Of a stretch of DNA of 64,000 nucleotides, positions 1 through 11,981 are shown piece by piece (the stretch's first letter is position 1; each line of letters opens with the position of its first letter). The stretch is taken from assembly GCF_954871325.1 (NCBI RefSeq), contig NC_088777.1, positions 25,955,366-26,019,365 of the forward strand. Direction: 5' to 3'. This DNA comes from Gordionus sp. m RMFG-2023. Its lineage: Eukaryota > Nematomorpha > Gordioida > Chordodea > Parachordodidae. The notes under the pieces were generated by a model. The model was not told the DNA's origin, did not search any database, and saw nothing but the letters and a program-made list of their open reading frames with translations. A program made the position numbers and the translations under genes.

Positions 1-175
1 TTTAAAAGCAAAAATAATTTAAAGGAAAATGAAGGCAAGTCCGGTACAGTTAACATGGAAAAGTAAAACTGAAAACTTTAAATAAATTAATAAAATTAAA
101 AAAATAACTTTCTTTTATATATGCACCTATAGTCTCTATCTTAAAAAAGAATACAACGAATATGTGGGGATTTCC

Positions 176-960
176 GAAAAATGATAGAGTGAATCTTCTT
201 AACAATATCCCCTATCGAGAATTGATAGGAGCCATTGGAGTAGTAGATTTTACAACTCTCGATTTATCCAATGCCTACCATCAAATAGAATTGGTCGAAG
301 ACTCAAAGTGATAAGTGCAAATCAACACCCCAAATGGATTATATCGATATAATGGTCTACCATTTAGAATATCCCCAGTGATATTTTAACATATCATTGA
401 TTCACTACTAAAAGGTCTAGCAGGATCAGATGGTTATTTGGATGATATAATAGTGGATGAATTCCGTAAAGAAGCATGAAAACAATCTGCATAAGGTATT
501 ATATTATCGGAATTATATTAAATCTTGACAAATGTAAAATATTTTGCGTAGGAGATAAAATATTTAGGGCATAAAACTAATAAAGAAAATATATAACATT
601 TAGATGCAATAACGAAAGTACCGTAGCCAAAAAAAGGAAGTTCAAAGTTTTTAGGGTTAAAAAATTACTAATAAATATATGCCAAATTTCAACAATAAAC
701 CACTAAAAAATTATTACATAGGAAAGTATGAAAATGGGAATTAGAGCAAAATAAAGCGATAGAGATGGTACGTTAGCAATGGAAGCTTCAAATTATGCAA
801 TCGGTGCAGTATTATCTCCTCCGGTATCAACTTTCATGGATGGAGGAAACCTTACGAGTCTTGAGGGCGCAAAATATTTATCCGAGGTTTTCATCAGTGC
901 TGAACATAGGGACTGTTACAAATCCAGTTTTTTTATTTTTAAATTAAAGATGTCGGCGAG
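176..960 (+). mobile_element. Ty3/Gypsy-type LTR retroelement pol fossil (RT to RNase H)
   Basis: Conceptual translation shows a reverse-transcriptase stretch with the Ty3/Gypsy signature TLDLSNAYHQIE, then a block around 'NTPNGLYRYNGLPF', the YLDD catalytic box, and an RNase H start (ASNYAIGAVLS) near 780-830. No LTRs, gag or integrase are visible around it. It is clearly broken in several places and looks old. It lies in the same strand and order as the next fossil but overlaps it in content (both hold an RT YxDD box), so two different insertions are more likely than one. Nothing suggests a host function. Confidence 0.8.
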
Positions 961-1010
961 GATGATTAAATTGTTGACAGTCACGACATCTAAGACTTTT
1001 TGTCGTTAAC

Positions 1011-1560
1011 CGTTCGGTTTGAGTGTGTCATCTATTTTTAAGAGTTTTTATTACATGGATGACGTGCTTATAATCGGGGTTAGAACAGCACAATAGAAGG
1101 TTAAAAGAAGGATTGACAAGACAAGACAAGGGATTACGTGCAGGAAGAGAGAAGAGAGGGTTACTGAAATGGTGTATCTGATACATAGAATAAATGGTAT
1201 AAAAATAAGACCCTTGGTAAAAAATTTGAAGAATATTTATGCTATGGTGAGTCCGTCATCGAAGATGCAATCGTTTATCGGGATGATAAACTATTATCAC
1301 CGTTCTTTTGATGATTTTGCACAAATATGCACCTTTATATGACTTGATAAAGAAGGGAGTCATGTTAATCAGGATCAGGGGCAACAACTTGGTTCTGAAG
1401 TTTTGTAAAGTAAAATTTAGGAAGTCCTAATCTTAGTTCATTTTAACTGTGAGTTAGAAGTTTTGTGAGCTGTGAATGTATCTAGCAGAGGAGTAGAAGG
1501 AGTGTCACGTATTATGGGGATTTCGAGTCCAGTGCTATTCATTTCGACATTAAATACAAC
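1011..1560 (+). mobile_element. Second Ty3/Gypsy-type pol fossil
   Basis: A YMDD box (SFYYMDDVLIIG) is followed near 1220-1310 by the RT to RNase H connector characteristic of Ty3/Gypsy (SSKMQSFIGMINYYHRSF), then weak RNase H similarity to about 1550. No LTR or other domain is seen. It is a broken, old fragment with several breaks. It may derive from a different Gypsy lineage than the preceding fossil, since the shared boxes differ in sequence. Confidence 0.7.
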
Positions 1561-1580
1561 ATTAACGAATTATGAATACT

Positions 1581-1761
1581 TCCAACATATTCTGTTGTCC
1601 TCTCTTTTAGTTTTAAAATCTGGAAACTAAATTCAAACCATATTCACGTTTTTAGAAACACCCTAAGCCGTCTCAAAACAATAAAATCCAACTTCTTGAA
1701 TTATACCAACATATTCTGTTGTCCTCTCTTTTAGTTTGAAAATCTGGAACCTAAATTCAAA
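1581..1761. repeat. Direct repeat of ~56 bp, two copies 125 bp apart
   Basis: The segment starting 'ccaacatattctgttgtcct' at 1581-1636 recurs at 1706-1761 with only about two differences. The units are separated by unrelated sequence. It is either a local tandem duplication with a spacer or two ends of a small unrecognised element. No coding potential is seen. Confidence 0.85.
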
Positions 1762-2484
1762 TAATATTTCTAACTTCTCCAGGGATTAAAGCTGGCTTAG
1801 ATGTTGCAAACATTTTTTCGGTTGTCTTAGCATTTTTACTCGCATTCATTTTGAATTTTAAATACTTCGAGAGGCTAGTATAACAATTTGTCATCAAAGT
1901 CTCACATTGAAGTAACTTATGGATTCCTACTTTTCTAACTATTTTTCAAACCTGGTGGGGTTGTTTAAAATTATTTTTCATTTTTATTTTTCTGGTGGCA
2001 AAACAAAGGCAAAGTTTATGAAAAAATATAATTAAATCCTGAGGTTATTTCAATATGAGACTCTGATGGCAAATCGTTTTACAATAAGTCTCCGGAAGTA
2101 GTTCAAATTCAAAAGATAGTTAATAAAGTAGATAAAACAGTGGAGAAAATGTTATAATCTAAGCTAGATTTAATCCCTGAAGAAGTAGAATAAATGGTTC
2201 AAATATGGGTTCCAGATTTTTATTATAATCTTGGCAATAAGATGTTAGATTTTACTATTGGGATGGCTCAAGGTATTTGTGAAAAATGAAGTGATCTAAT
2301 TTTTATTAAGCTAAAACTCTGCCAATAAAAGTCTAATGCTAATAGAAAGTTATATTGTAGTAGGCATTGAAAAATCAAAATATAAATTAAATATACTTTA
2401 AACATGAAAAAGGAACTAAAATCATTCAAGAGAGTGGGGGAGGGAGGGTGGTTATAAAAGTCAATCAAAATAAGGTATATCGGT
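1762..2484. other. AT-rich stretch with no recognised feature
   Basis: No exon, transposon end or repeat was recognised. The few open frames here are short, AT-driven and lack motifs. Confidence 0.6.
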
Positions 2485-2600
2485 CGCAGAGGCCTTCATG
2501 GGCCGCGATGAGCTGCGGCCCAATGGGATAGGTATGCTAATATTATATTTTAACGGGCCTGGACCTGGCCTGAATTTTTAAAAATATTTATTAATTGGCT
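2485..2600. mobile_element. Partial GC-rich MITE end (CAGAG family)
   Basis: An abrupt GC-rich patch beginning 'cagaggccttcatgggccgc' and containing 'gggcctggacctggcct' stands out from the AT-rich surroundings. It resembles the left end of the CAGAGA...CTCTG MITE family seen complete at 2896-3237 and 63034-63292. No matching right end or target duplication is visible, so it is taken as a fragment. Confidence 0.45.
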
Positions 2601-2895
2601 GTGGCATAAAAAAATTTTGTTAAATTTAGATTATTTAAAACTGTTGCTAACAGAAAAATATTGAAGAAAATTAAGAAAAATTATAAAATACTAAAATAAA
2701 TGGATGAAAAAAATATAAAGTAGCCGAAAACGAAGAAAAATCAGATTAAAACTTTTTTTAAAATATAATAAATACTTTAAAATGGGTGAAAAATTTTAAA
2801 GTAACAAAAATGAATTAATTTTGAAAAAAAAAAATTGTTTGGAAGAATTTAAGATCCATCAAAATGCATTTATTGATTTCATTTATAATTATAAT

Positions 2896-3237
2896 CAGAG
2901 ACCTGCAGGTATGGCCCGGGCAATCAGAGACCTGCAGATATGGACAGAGCTTTCAGAAACCTGCAGACAATGTTTGTATTTTAATTTTTTAAATGTATCC
3001 AGGCGGACCTAAAAATATATTTTTTTAAAAACCTGGGCAGGGTCTAAAAAATTTTTTAAAAAAAAACCTGGGACGGCCGTATATTCTTATACTGGATATT
3101 TTAAATCGCCATTATTAGCTATAAAAAATAAAAATAGATGTAATATATTTTAAAAAAATTAGGGCCGGATCGGGCCTAAAAAAAATTTTTTTTAAATCTG
3201 GGCCAGGTCGTGCAAATAGTATCTCGGCATATCTCTG
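2896..3237. mobile_element. hAT-type MITE, CAGAGA family
   Basis: The element begins CAGAGACCTGCAG and ends ATATCTCTG, forming short inverted ends. It is flanked by attataat (2888-2895) and attacaat (3238-3245), an 8-bp target duplication with one mismatch, as expected of hAT transposons. The interior alternates GC-rich blocks (gggcctaa, cctgggc) with runs of A and T. Near the left end the motif 'atcagagacctgcag' is duplicated. There is no coding capacity, so it would need a transposase supplied elsewhere. Confidence 0.75.
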
Positions 3238-3245
3238 ATTACAAT

Positions 3246-4317
3246 GTTATATATTTTATTAATTTAAATAAAATATTTTTTAGAATGATGATTTGTTATA
3301 AATGACGACGATTATAGAATGCAGATGGGTAGTAATAATTTGATAAAGAAATTGTATAGATTGGATAATCGATTTTGACTCATATCCTGCTATATAAGTT
3401 TTTATTATTTTAAAAGATAAAAATCTCCAATATATTTTCAGTTGTTAAAATTATAGTGAAAAGTTTTGATTTCTCTTTAATTTTGGAAAGTTAGTGTTTG
3501 CTGGTCCTCCTTTTTTGATAATCAATTTCCCAATATCAAAACTAAATGGGTTAAAGAATATTTCAATACTTTCATTTTAAATTAATTAATATTTTTTAAA
3601 AATGTGTGGAAATCTTTTTTAAAAATTTATTATCAAAATTTTTAATTTTTTCTTTTATTTATTAAAAATAAGCATCTTTATTTGGCCAGACGCTCATTTT
3701 TTATAAAATTATGCAACATAATCGTACGGTCTTCTCTTAATTTATTATAAAATAATGTTATATAAAAATTAAACCAAAAATGTTTAACATATTGGCATAA
3801 TTTTTTCTTTTATTTATTAAAAAAAGAATCAATTTTCATTTGCTTCCTTGAATGTATAATTTTAAATATTAAATAGTAATTTACCATAAAAAAGTCAATA
3901 TCCCAAATACCTTTAAGCCAATTAGTTCAGTTGAACTTGAAAATGAATAAATATGCGGATATTGCAAATGTAATATTTGTCATCAATACCCATGGGGTTC
4001 TTGGTGAGTAATTCAATTCATCATTTTATAGGTAGAAAATTAAGTGAACTACTAAGTGGTGGTCGTAATGAAAAACTTTCTACCTAAAAGCAAGCCATTA
4101 GTATGATAATTCATCAATGAAACTATAAACGCATCTCTCTTTTTTGTAATTGTCTTATCTAATTGTTTTTTAAATTTTATTTATATGCCATATTTTTAAT
4201 ATTCTTATAAACGGGATTTAGTTTTAATATGTGCATCTTAGTTTTAAATCTATCATAAATAAAATTGTTAAACCTATAAAAAAAATAGAAAAACTAAAAA
4301 TAGTATCAATTTATTAA
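3246..4317. other. AT-rich stretch with no recognised feature
   Basis: No exon or transposon gene is recognised. A short palindromic pair 'taggtagaaaattaag' / 'ctttctaccta' lies near 4029-4086, but its significance is unknown. Confidence 0.5.
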
Positions 4318-4603
4318 CGTAGATGTGAACCCGCACCTCATATTTTTGCTAAACCAGAACCCAAACCCTTTTAAGTTGAGAGTTCAAGGTATAAAAAAAA
4401 TATTAATACTTTTTTATAAAATAATTAATTATATAAACAAAATCATGAAAAGGCAGTATTTTCTTCGAATTTTTCAAAATTTTTAGTTTTATTTCCATTT
4501 TGTAGGCAAAATTTTATTATAAATGATAATTTAATATGCTAAAAATATAATAGAAAAGGAATACCTTATCTTTGTTTTTATATCAATTTTAGAATGTAAA
4601 ATA

Positions 4604-5978
4604 TAGAGTTGTTAAAGTAGCGCGCTATCTTTTTTGGTAGCTATAGCTAATAGCCGCTACTTTTTTTAAAATTATTTAATTTTTAGCGCGCTACTTTTAA
4701 AAAATATAATGAATGTAAGTATAAACATGAAAATTTAAATATAATATCATAATTAATTATAATTTATTATTTAATTTTGAAATTTAAATATATTTTCAAT
4801 TTTTAATTTATATTTTCAATCAGTGTTAATAATCTAAAATGGCATCGCCCATGGATATCCAAATCCTTGAAAGTGATTCAGACATGGAAGATTCAATGGA
4901 AGAAAATGTATACTTAATAGCTCTAATAACGATTTCCCATTCCCTAGATTTGAAAAATTTTTTAAAATAAATATTAAAACAAAATCTGGATTCAAATTCC
5001 TATGCTTAAAATGTAAAAAAAATATATCATCAAATCAATCGAGTAGCTATAACCTGAAGAAACACCTAAAGGTAAATTGTTATTTTTACATTATAATATT
5101 ATTTATTTTATTAGACTGTTCACGCCAATTGCTATAAGGAAATAGAGAAACATATAAAAAAATTTGGTATAAGAGAATCTTCATTCAAAAAGACAAATAC
5201 TATCCAAACCAAATTAACTGATAATAAACATGCCAATATTTCACAAAAATTGGCTGATAAAGTAATTGTTGATTTTATTATTGACACAGTTCAGCCATTG
5301 TCCTTGGTTGATAATCCATCATTTACTATGATGATTAAAACTTTATCCCCTGGCACAACAGTTTTATGTCGCCAGACACTTATGAATAAAATAGCCGACA
5401 ACTTCAAAGTGATGAAAGATGCTCTAATAGTAGAGTTATCAGATATATCTTATGTATGTACACCGGCAGATAGTTGGACACATAACAGAAGGTAAAAACT
5501 TATTTATATTTATAAATTGATCTGATTAAATATTTTTAGAGCTTCCTTGCCCTCAAGTGCTAGTGTCGAGAGATTATTTAGTAAAGCAAAGCTTATACTT
5601 TCTGATCGTCGCTCTAGACTTGGGGATGATAATATTGAAATGATATTATTATTAAAATGCAACAAATTAAAATAAATATTTATATATTGCTTATTTTTTT
5701 ATAATCTAAATTAACTATATTTTTATATTTATAAATGTTGATTTTTATATATTATATATTATACATTTACATTATAAGCAAAAAAAAAATAAAAAAAATT
5801 TGTTTCATTTGTTCTAAAAATTTTTTTATAAAAAGTAGCTAAAGCTACTTTTGAAAAAAGGTAGCTAATAGCGCGCTACTTTTTTTGACAAATAGCGAAA
5901 GCGGTAGCGCGCTAATTTTTTTGACAAATAGCTATAGCGGTAGCGCGCTACTTTTAAAAATAGCGTTTAACAACTCTA
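4604..5978 (+). mobile_element. hAT transposon, TAGAGTTGTTAA ends
   Basis: The ends TAGAGTTGTTAA and TTTAACAACTCTA are inverted repeats, flanked by gtaaaata (4596-4603) and ataaaata (5979-5986), 7 of 8 matching. Next to each end the motif 'tagcgcgcta' is repeated several times; such subterminal motifs are typical transposase-binding arrays in hAT elements. It carries a reduced transposase gene on the plus strand and has landed inside the hAT at 4318-6310. Confidence 0.85.
4839..5675 (+). pseudogene. Broken hAT transposase with BED finger and hAT C-terminal domain
   Basis: Three exons can be read. Exon 1 (from ATG 4839) holds a BED-type zinc finger (FLCLKCKKN, then NLKKHLK) and ends at a GTAAAT donor; intron 5072-5114. 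Exon 2 (5115-5491) reads through SPGTTVLCRQTL to PADSWTHNRR; intron 5492-5539. Exon 3 (5540-5675) is the hAT dimerisation domain (SSASVERLFSKAKLILSDRR) with its stop. The whole central catalytic region between TADSW and ASVERLFS is missing. A frameshift lies near 4910, between the acidic N-terminus and the finger. The two introns, 43 and 48 bp, keep GT/AG borders. It is non-functional as a transposase, though both DNA- and partner-binding ends remain. Confidence 0.85.
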
Positions 5979-6310
5979 ATAAAATATTTAGAGAAAAACA
6001 TAAAATCAAGTAAGGAAAATAAAATCCAATATTTCAAATTTAATTTAAATATAAGCAATTATGTAAATATAAAGTTTTCAATATCAATAGTTTTGGCCAG
6101 TTTCATTTTGTTAGATGAGTATTTAAATAATATAAAAAATAAATATGATTGTAAGATAAATGATTTTTAAATTTTTTGTTTAATAATGATTATTGGCATA
6201 ATAAAAAATAAATTATGATATTTTATTGCTCTAACCCCTGAACATGAATCTTTTATTAAACTAACTATAAATTCGAATCCTGTTTTTTTGACGAAGGGTT
6301 TACATCCCTG

Positions 6311-7480
6311 GTAAAAATCAAGATTTTAAAGGTTTAGTTTTCTCGGGTTGACAAAAACCGTGACTTCTCAGTTCGGCCTGAACCGATAGGAAATTTTATT
6401 TATCTTTTTATATTTATCAAATTTAATATAAATAATTTAATCAACTTCAGTTCCAAGTAAGTTGTGAACAATTATTTTACACACTTGATAAATAAAAGAA
6501 AGAGATTATCAAGCAAAGTGATAGGTTGTTTATTTTTGCGAAATTTTAAAGCGTAGGTAAAATTTTAAAATTTATTATTTGAATACTTGTAAATAAATAA
6601 AATTTTTTGGTTTTATAATAATGATATCAGCTAAGTTATTTTACTTGATTTGTTATTTATTATTCATATTTTATAATACAAAAATACAATATATTTCCTT
6701 TAATTTTTATTTGTAAAAGTTTTTAAAATATTTTAGTTAAATTATTATCAATTAAAAATATTTTTATTGATTAATTCAAACAATCTAAATCTTATAAAAT
6801 ATCCAGGTAAAACCGACAAGAATTTCCAACCCGTAACGAACAGATATAAATTTGTTCAAAAATAACCGGAATTGAACTGAACATAAAGGTTAGACACCTT
6901 GGTAAAAACAATATAATTTCTTATCGTAGTATAGACATAGTATTCATTTTATTTGAGAATTTTTTATAATCTATTATTCACTATTTACTTGATTAATACG
7001 GGAAGTAAAGATTCTTCGATATTTCTAAAGCCGGATTGTCTCCTTGTGTGCTCGGTGTAACTCGGGGTTTTTCGTCTATTAGTTAATATAATTATATCAT
7101 TGCACGAAGTTATTGAGTCTTCGACAAAAATATTGGTATGTTGAAATGGATCACTTTCTTTTGTCTGTTTTCATGGGTAAAGTATAAGTAAAAAATATAT
7201 CACAAAGCTGTTTTCTTTCTTATCCATTTTTTTAACTTCTTTGTCCCTTCATTTAAACTCTTATTTGCTTAAAGGAGAGAATAAAATTTAAAAAAAGATC
7301 AAACACTATTTCAATTCATGGATAATGCCCATGAGATAATTTTTATATATTTTTTTTTGCCCCTTGGATTGGGTGAAATTTTATAAACAAACTAGTGCAC
7401 ATAAATAAAGCAATCTTCGAATGCCCTTATATTTTTGGAGATATCAGGGGTCAAAGTATAGAAAATGACCTATTTTTATG
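6311..7480. other. Degenerate repeat debris, no gene
   Basis: At 6340-6400 and 6800-6900 there are scraps resembling hAT subterminal sequence ('gttcggcctgaaccgata', 'aaataaccggaattgaactg'). The phrase ending 'ccttggtaaaaacaa' near 6898 echoes the hAT end at 6301. A slightly GC-richer patch at 7000-7110 is discussed under rejected items. No gene is recognised. Confidence 0.4.
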
Positions 7481-7489
7481 AAAAACTAA

Positions 7490-8010
7490 ATAATACCTAA
7501 AACTAATTATTCCTTATTCGATTCGCAAGGAAAATATATTATTCATCGAATAATTTTTTACCAATTTTTCGATCGAATGATTTTTTTCTATTAAAATTTA
7601 TTATATAATTCGTAAATATTAAAACTTATATATAAATATTTAAAATTATTTAAGTATTTAACAAGTTCTTTAAGGACATTTTATTTTCTTACTTCATTTA
7701 TACATCTTTAAGTCACTTTTTAAATTTTAATAATCTAATATTTTGAGAGTTTGAAAAAAAATGGAAAAATTTTTAATCAAATTTTTTTAAAAATTCCTAA
7801 TATATTTAGTAAAATATCTAATTAAATCTTTCATAAATTTCATGCACAATAAATTTAAATACAAATTATTTTTAAAAAAAATTATTCAAAAAAAATTTAA
7901 AGAGTTTAATTTTCGAATCGAATTTTTGAGGAATCAAATCGAATAATATTTTTATTATTCGTATGAATATAAGTAATTATTCGATTCGAATAACGTATTA
8001 TGTTACTTTA
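7490..8010. repeat. Repeat with ATTCGATTCG motifs at both ends
   Basis: The stretch starts near 'ttattcgattcgcaagg' and ends near 'taattattcgattcgaata'. Further copies of attcga/tcgaat lie in between. A related, shorter stretch occurs at 11090-11390. Possibly an old MITE; no clear inverted ends or target duplication could be fixed. Confidence 0.35.
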
Positions 8011-8049
8011 ATTTTTTTCACAAAAATATGGAAAAATAATATTTTATGA

Positions 8050-8625
8050 TAATATTATATTTTTTTAATTTTAATTTTATAAATAATTTAAGCCGAGCTT
8101 TTAATTCAGATCAACCACCAAAGATCGTCATTTTTATTTAATTTATTACATTTTTCTCTGACCTGGCCCCAGAGAAAAAATTTATTTACACCATTAAAAA
8201 TGTTAAGCGCACTAGATCTACACTTTGTAAGTGTAGATTGTGGCCTTAGGTAAATATTTGAAAAGATCTTGACAAATACAAACAAAAATTAAACTTAATT
8301 TCTTTTAATAATGAACTTAATTTCTTTTAATAATGCACATAGCAAATTAACTTCTGATATAGATTAAAAAAAAAAATCGATATCGTGTGTTTAGCAGAGC
8401 GAACTGTGTTAAGCACTAGCATCCGTGTTTATCTGATCAAATTTTGAAAATTAATTGAAAATAAATAAAAAATTATAAAAAGATCTTATCTTATAATATA
8501 TTATTTTGTATATTTTTATTTTTATTATCTCTGGGGGAAAATCAACAAAAAGAATTATATAAAATATTAGTAATTTTTACGTAACGAATAACGCGTTTCT
8601 TTTTTGAAGTAACGTTTACAGCACT
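8050..8625 (+). mobile_element. hAT-D family copy, internally deleted
   Basis: A BED-finger remnant (RSTLCKCRLWP, 8205-8250) matches the BED exons at 14083-14252 and, on the minus strand, at 12530-12665 and 27508-27672. A short C-terminal scrap follows near 8385-8440. The right end 'gtaacgtttacagcacta' is the family terminus. The middle of the transposase is missing and the left end is blurred. Confidence 0.55.
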
Positions 8626-8708
8626 ATCTAAAATTTATATTATATTCTATTATAGTAAAAAATCTAAAATATATATTCACGGTTCAACTAAACTGCAAAT
8701 GCCCTAAT

Positions 8709-8862
8709 AAACTGCAAATGCTTAGGTAAAAATTTTTGTATATTTATTGAATATATCTAATAATTTAATTTATAAGTTATTTATTTATATCAATAAGAAA
8801 ATGAATCTCACTTTAATTAAGAAAGTATATATCAAAAAATTTTACCTGAGCATTTGCAGTTT
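8709..8862. mobile_element. Foldback MITE, AAACTGCAAATGC ends
   Basis: The left end 'aaactgcaaatgcttaggta' and right end 'tacctgagcatttgcagttt' form an inverted repeat of about 35 bp with few mismatches. The 154-bp element has no coding capacity. An extra partial copy of its end sits at 8691-8708. The target duplication is unclear. Confidence 0.8.
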
Positions 8863-9069
8863 AATCAAACATCTTTTTAAGTAATAATATAATGATTTTA
8901 AGATATATTAAAACAAAAAATAATTTTAAAATTTTTTTCATAAAATAATCATAAGCCAACTTGCGGTTAAATATTATTGAAATTTAAAATGTAATTATAA
9001 TAATTTTTAATATTATATCTAAAGGATTTAAACTATTTATTATAATATAAAAGGAAAAACAACTATTAA

Positions 9070-9205
9070 TGTATATATTATTGAATATATCTAATAATTT
9101 CATTTTTATAAGTTATTTATATCATAAGAAAATGAATCTCACTTCAATTAATAGAGAATATATCAATAAGCATTTGCAGTTTACCTAGGCATTTGCAGTT
9201 AGCCA
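9070..9205. mobile_element. Second copy of the AAACTGCAAATGC MITE
   Basis: The interior ('gaatatatctaataattt', 'aaaatgaatctcactt') and right end (gcatttgcagttt) match 8709-8862 in the same orientation. The left terminus is lost. The right end is followed by an additional 'ctaggcatttgcagtt', mirroring the doubled end of the first copy. Confidence 0.75.
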
Positions 9206-10232
9206 TATATTTATGAAATATTTTAATTTTTATTGATAAGAAAATATCTAAAGTAAATAAATATATAAAGCCATATTTCACAAAAATATTTTTCAAACAA
9301 CCTTCATTCTTTTAGAAGTTTTATGTATTTTAGATTTTTATTATTATAGAAAATAAAATAATAAATACATTTAAAATAATGTTAGAACAATTAATTGAAT
9401 ATGCCATCTATTGAACAAAAAGGCCGCTGTTTAGTATTATAATTGATTTTCCCCATAACTCTTTTATATGCAGATAAATTTTAGTCATAGTGACATTGTT
9501 TAATTCTATAAAAAAAGGAGAAACTCGGATTTTAAAGGATTTCAAACTTTAGAATGAGGTTCACATTAAAAAGATTAAAATATTTTTAAAAATATAATAT
9601 ATACACTTTATTTTCTTTTAGAATCATTATATGTAATTCTCTAGTTTTTAGTTAATTTTTAATTTAAGGATAAGAGTAAAAATAGGTCTTTTTCTCATAT
9701 TTTGACCCATGATGCCTCAAATATTAAAGCTCGGATGCTAATATTTGAACACCGCTATAGTTACGAGTACTTCAATTCGCATACAAAACTAAATCCAAAT
9801 CCCTCAGAAGTATCGTGATCAATTTGACATGGAATAACACTATTATATTTTTAATAAATATGGAAAAAGGATTAGAAAAAAATTATAAATAGAAAAAAAC
9901 TTTGCATGGGTCAGTGATGCATGTGGATTCGAATTGCTGGTATTTTAAAAATAGTTGGTTTAGTTCGTCGTTTATGCTCAATAAGTCTGCTGATATTTTG
10001 AAATAAAGTTTTTAAATAATGAGCATAAAAAAGAAAAGATTTAATAACTTGATCATTTTACTTTGTGTATAGTTAGTGGTGTAGTAGGTAGGGCATGCAG
10101 GGATAAGCCATATCCCTAAATATGGGGAGAATAAAGTAGTTATTCTAGAAATTTTTAAAATATATATAACGAGTGGCGTGCCTTTTGTAAATTTTTTGAA
10201 TATAAGGATATTTAACATATTAATAAACATTA
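9206..10232. other. AT-rich stretch with no recognised feature
   Basis: No exon, transposon motif or clear repeat was recognised. Confidence 0.5.
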
Positions 10233-10240
10233 ATTATTAT

Positions 10241-10954
10241 TAGGGATGTACCGATATTTTATATCGGATCGGATCGGGCCGATATTTCGCCCATTTTACA
10301 ATATCAGTTATCGGCAAATATTATAAAATTTTCCGATCCGATATAAAATGGCGCTTTTAACAAAATTTAAAAAAAGTTGTATCTAAAAAACCATTTATTT
10401 TTATAAATAAAATCGAAATATATTTTTATGTTTAATTTTTTAATAGTAATAATTAGTTAATAAACATTCTGCAAAATAGTTATTTTTTTTTCGCATTCTT
10501 TAAAAAAGTGTTCATTAATCTCTTCAGAATCTGTTTTTAGTGATGCTAGTGATATTAACAGTTCACCGCAGACCGATCTCTGATAAATTGGAAATTTTGG
10601 TATTTCTAAAAAGAAATCTTCGATATATTAATTTTAAATATTAATTTCAAATTTCATAATATATTTGTTTATTACTAATTATGTAAATAGATTAATGTTA
10701 TTACTTATTATATAAATAATAGCAATTGAATTGAATATAAACTATAACTGATCATTATAATATATTTAAATGACATATGTTATGATATAGTAAAATTATA
10801 GATGTTGTACTAATAAAAAGTAAATTAAAAATTAAAACCGGTATCTTTACAGAATACAAAATTAGATATGATATCGGATCGGTTATCGGCCGATATCAAT
10901 TTAATATCTGGAATATCGGATCGGCCTCCAAAAAGTGGTATCGGTACACCCCTA
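10241..10954. mobile_element. Non-autonomous hAT, TAGGGATGTACCGATA ends
   Basis: The ends TAGGGATGTACCGATA and TATCGGTACACCCCTA are inverted repeats flanked by a perfect 8-bp duplication, attattat (10233-10240 and 10955-10962). 'atcggatcgg' and related motifs crowd both subterminal regions. The interior shows only a scrap (SESVFSDASD frame near 10525-10555) that might be an acidic N-terminus. A truncated right-end relative lies at 62340-62515. Confidence 0.88.
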
Positions 10955-11089
10955 ATTATTATTATATGCTATTTCATTTCTAATATTTATTTATTTAATA
11001 AAATACAAATTTACCTAAAAATATTCTCAAATCTTTTTGCTATTCAATTGTATTTTGTTAATAAAAATAACATAACTATTTGATTATAA

Positions 11090-11390
11090 AATTTTAATCG
11101 AATGGGAATGAAGGAAATTATTTGTCGAATAATAACCTTTTCATTATTAGATTGATTTATTCAAAAAATATTTTATTATTAGTAAATATTCAAAATTATT
11201 TGTTAGTAAATCTTTAAAATGTTTAGTGGATAAATTTTTTAAAATTTATTTTCACATTATTAATTTTTTAAATTTAATAATTCCTTTTTTTCGCTTTTGA
11301 AAATTTTATATTTAATTTTAAACTCGAATCAAATCGAATGTTTTATTTTTGTATTCCGAATACGAATAATGCAAAATATTTGATATATTT
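11090..11390. repeat. Second ATTCGATTCG-type repeat
   Basis: It shares 'actcgaatcaaatcgaat' and related phrases with 7490-8010, suggesting two diverged members of one repeat. The ends cannot be defined. Confidence 0.3.
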
Positions 11391-11981
11391 TTATAGGTCT
11401 AATAAGGGTATGGCTTAAGGATAAAAAACTGTAATGGTTATAGTTCAAGGAAATTACAAAGGTTGAAAACATAAGTAAAATGTATAAATTTCCAAAAATT
11501 AGTCTTAAATCAATTAATATTTAAAAGAAAATGGGTTTAAGGAAATTATAAGTCTAGATTCGCAAGAGTTAACAATTCTTGGCTCTTTCTCAACCAGGCC
11601 TACGATACTCGTTATCCCTTGTTTCATTTATATCGTATTCCGTTACTAGCGATGGTTGTACTACTATTATATGTATAAGATCAGGGCCGAATTTACCGTT
11701 TAAAAAAATATGTTCGGTGCGATATTTTCAACAACACGTATCCGATATTAGCATTGTTTTAGGCCATTTTATGATCATACATTGTTAGATCCGTAGTTAA
11801 AAGATCTTAATTAATTAGTAAATTATTCGATATTATTTCTTTATTAAAATATAATATATTGTTCTATAAATGTTTTACTTATTTGTATGCTTTAAATCTT
11901 CTAAAGCATATAAGGTTTCTTTTTATAATAAATTTATCAATAAATTATTTAAATATTATAGTAATATTATTTTGTAATGCC
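11391..11981. other. No recognised gene
   Basis: An open frame at 11579-11788 (69 codons) has no motif, no splice context and no recognisable relative. The rest is AT-rich. Confidence 0.4.

Larger units (their letters stand above)
4318..6310. mobile_element. hAT element (GATGTGAACCC ends), split by a second hAT
   Basis: The left end 'agatgtgaacccgcacct' and the right end 'gaagggtttacatccctg' are inverted relatives of the ends of the hAT at 44223-47349 (CAGGGATGTGAACCC...GGGTTCACATCCCTG). The left terminal CAGGG has decayed and no 8-bp flanking duplication is recognisable, so the element is old. Without the inserted hAT it would be only about 0.6 kb and non-coding. Confidence 0.6.

Noticed and set aside
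7000-7125. A GC-richer patch whose minus strand reads EKPRVTPSTQGDNPALEISK with an AG before it, in a phase that would fit the TOM1 GAT exon
   Set aside because: It lacks the expected third GAT helix (EELLIVNDxLNNVF-like) and has no similarity I recognise to the TOM1 tail; phase agreement alone has a one-in-three chance. Only a spliced transcript could settle it.
10045-10120. A box A-like 'ggtgtagtaggtagggca' suggesting another SINE
   Set aside because: No box B follows at a proper distance and no tail or duplication is visible.
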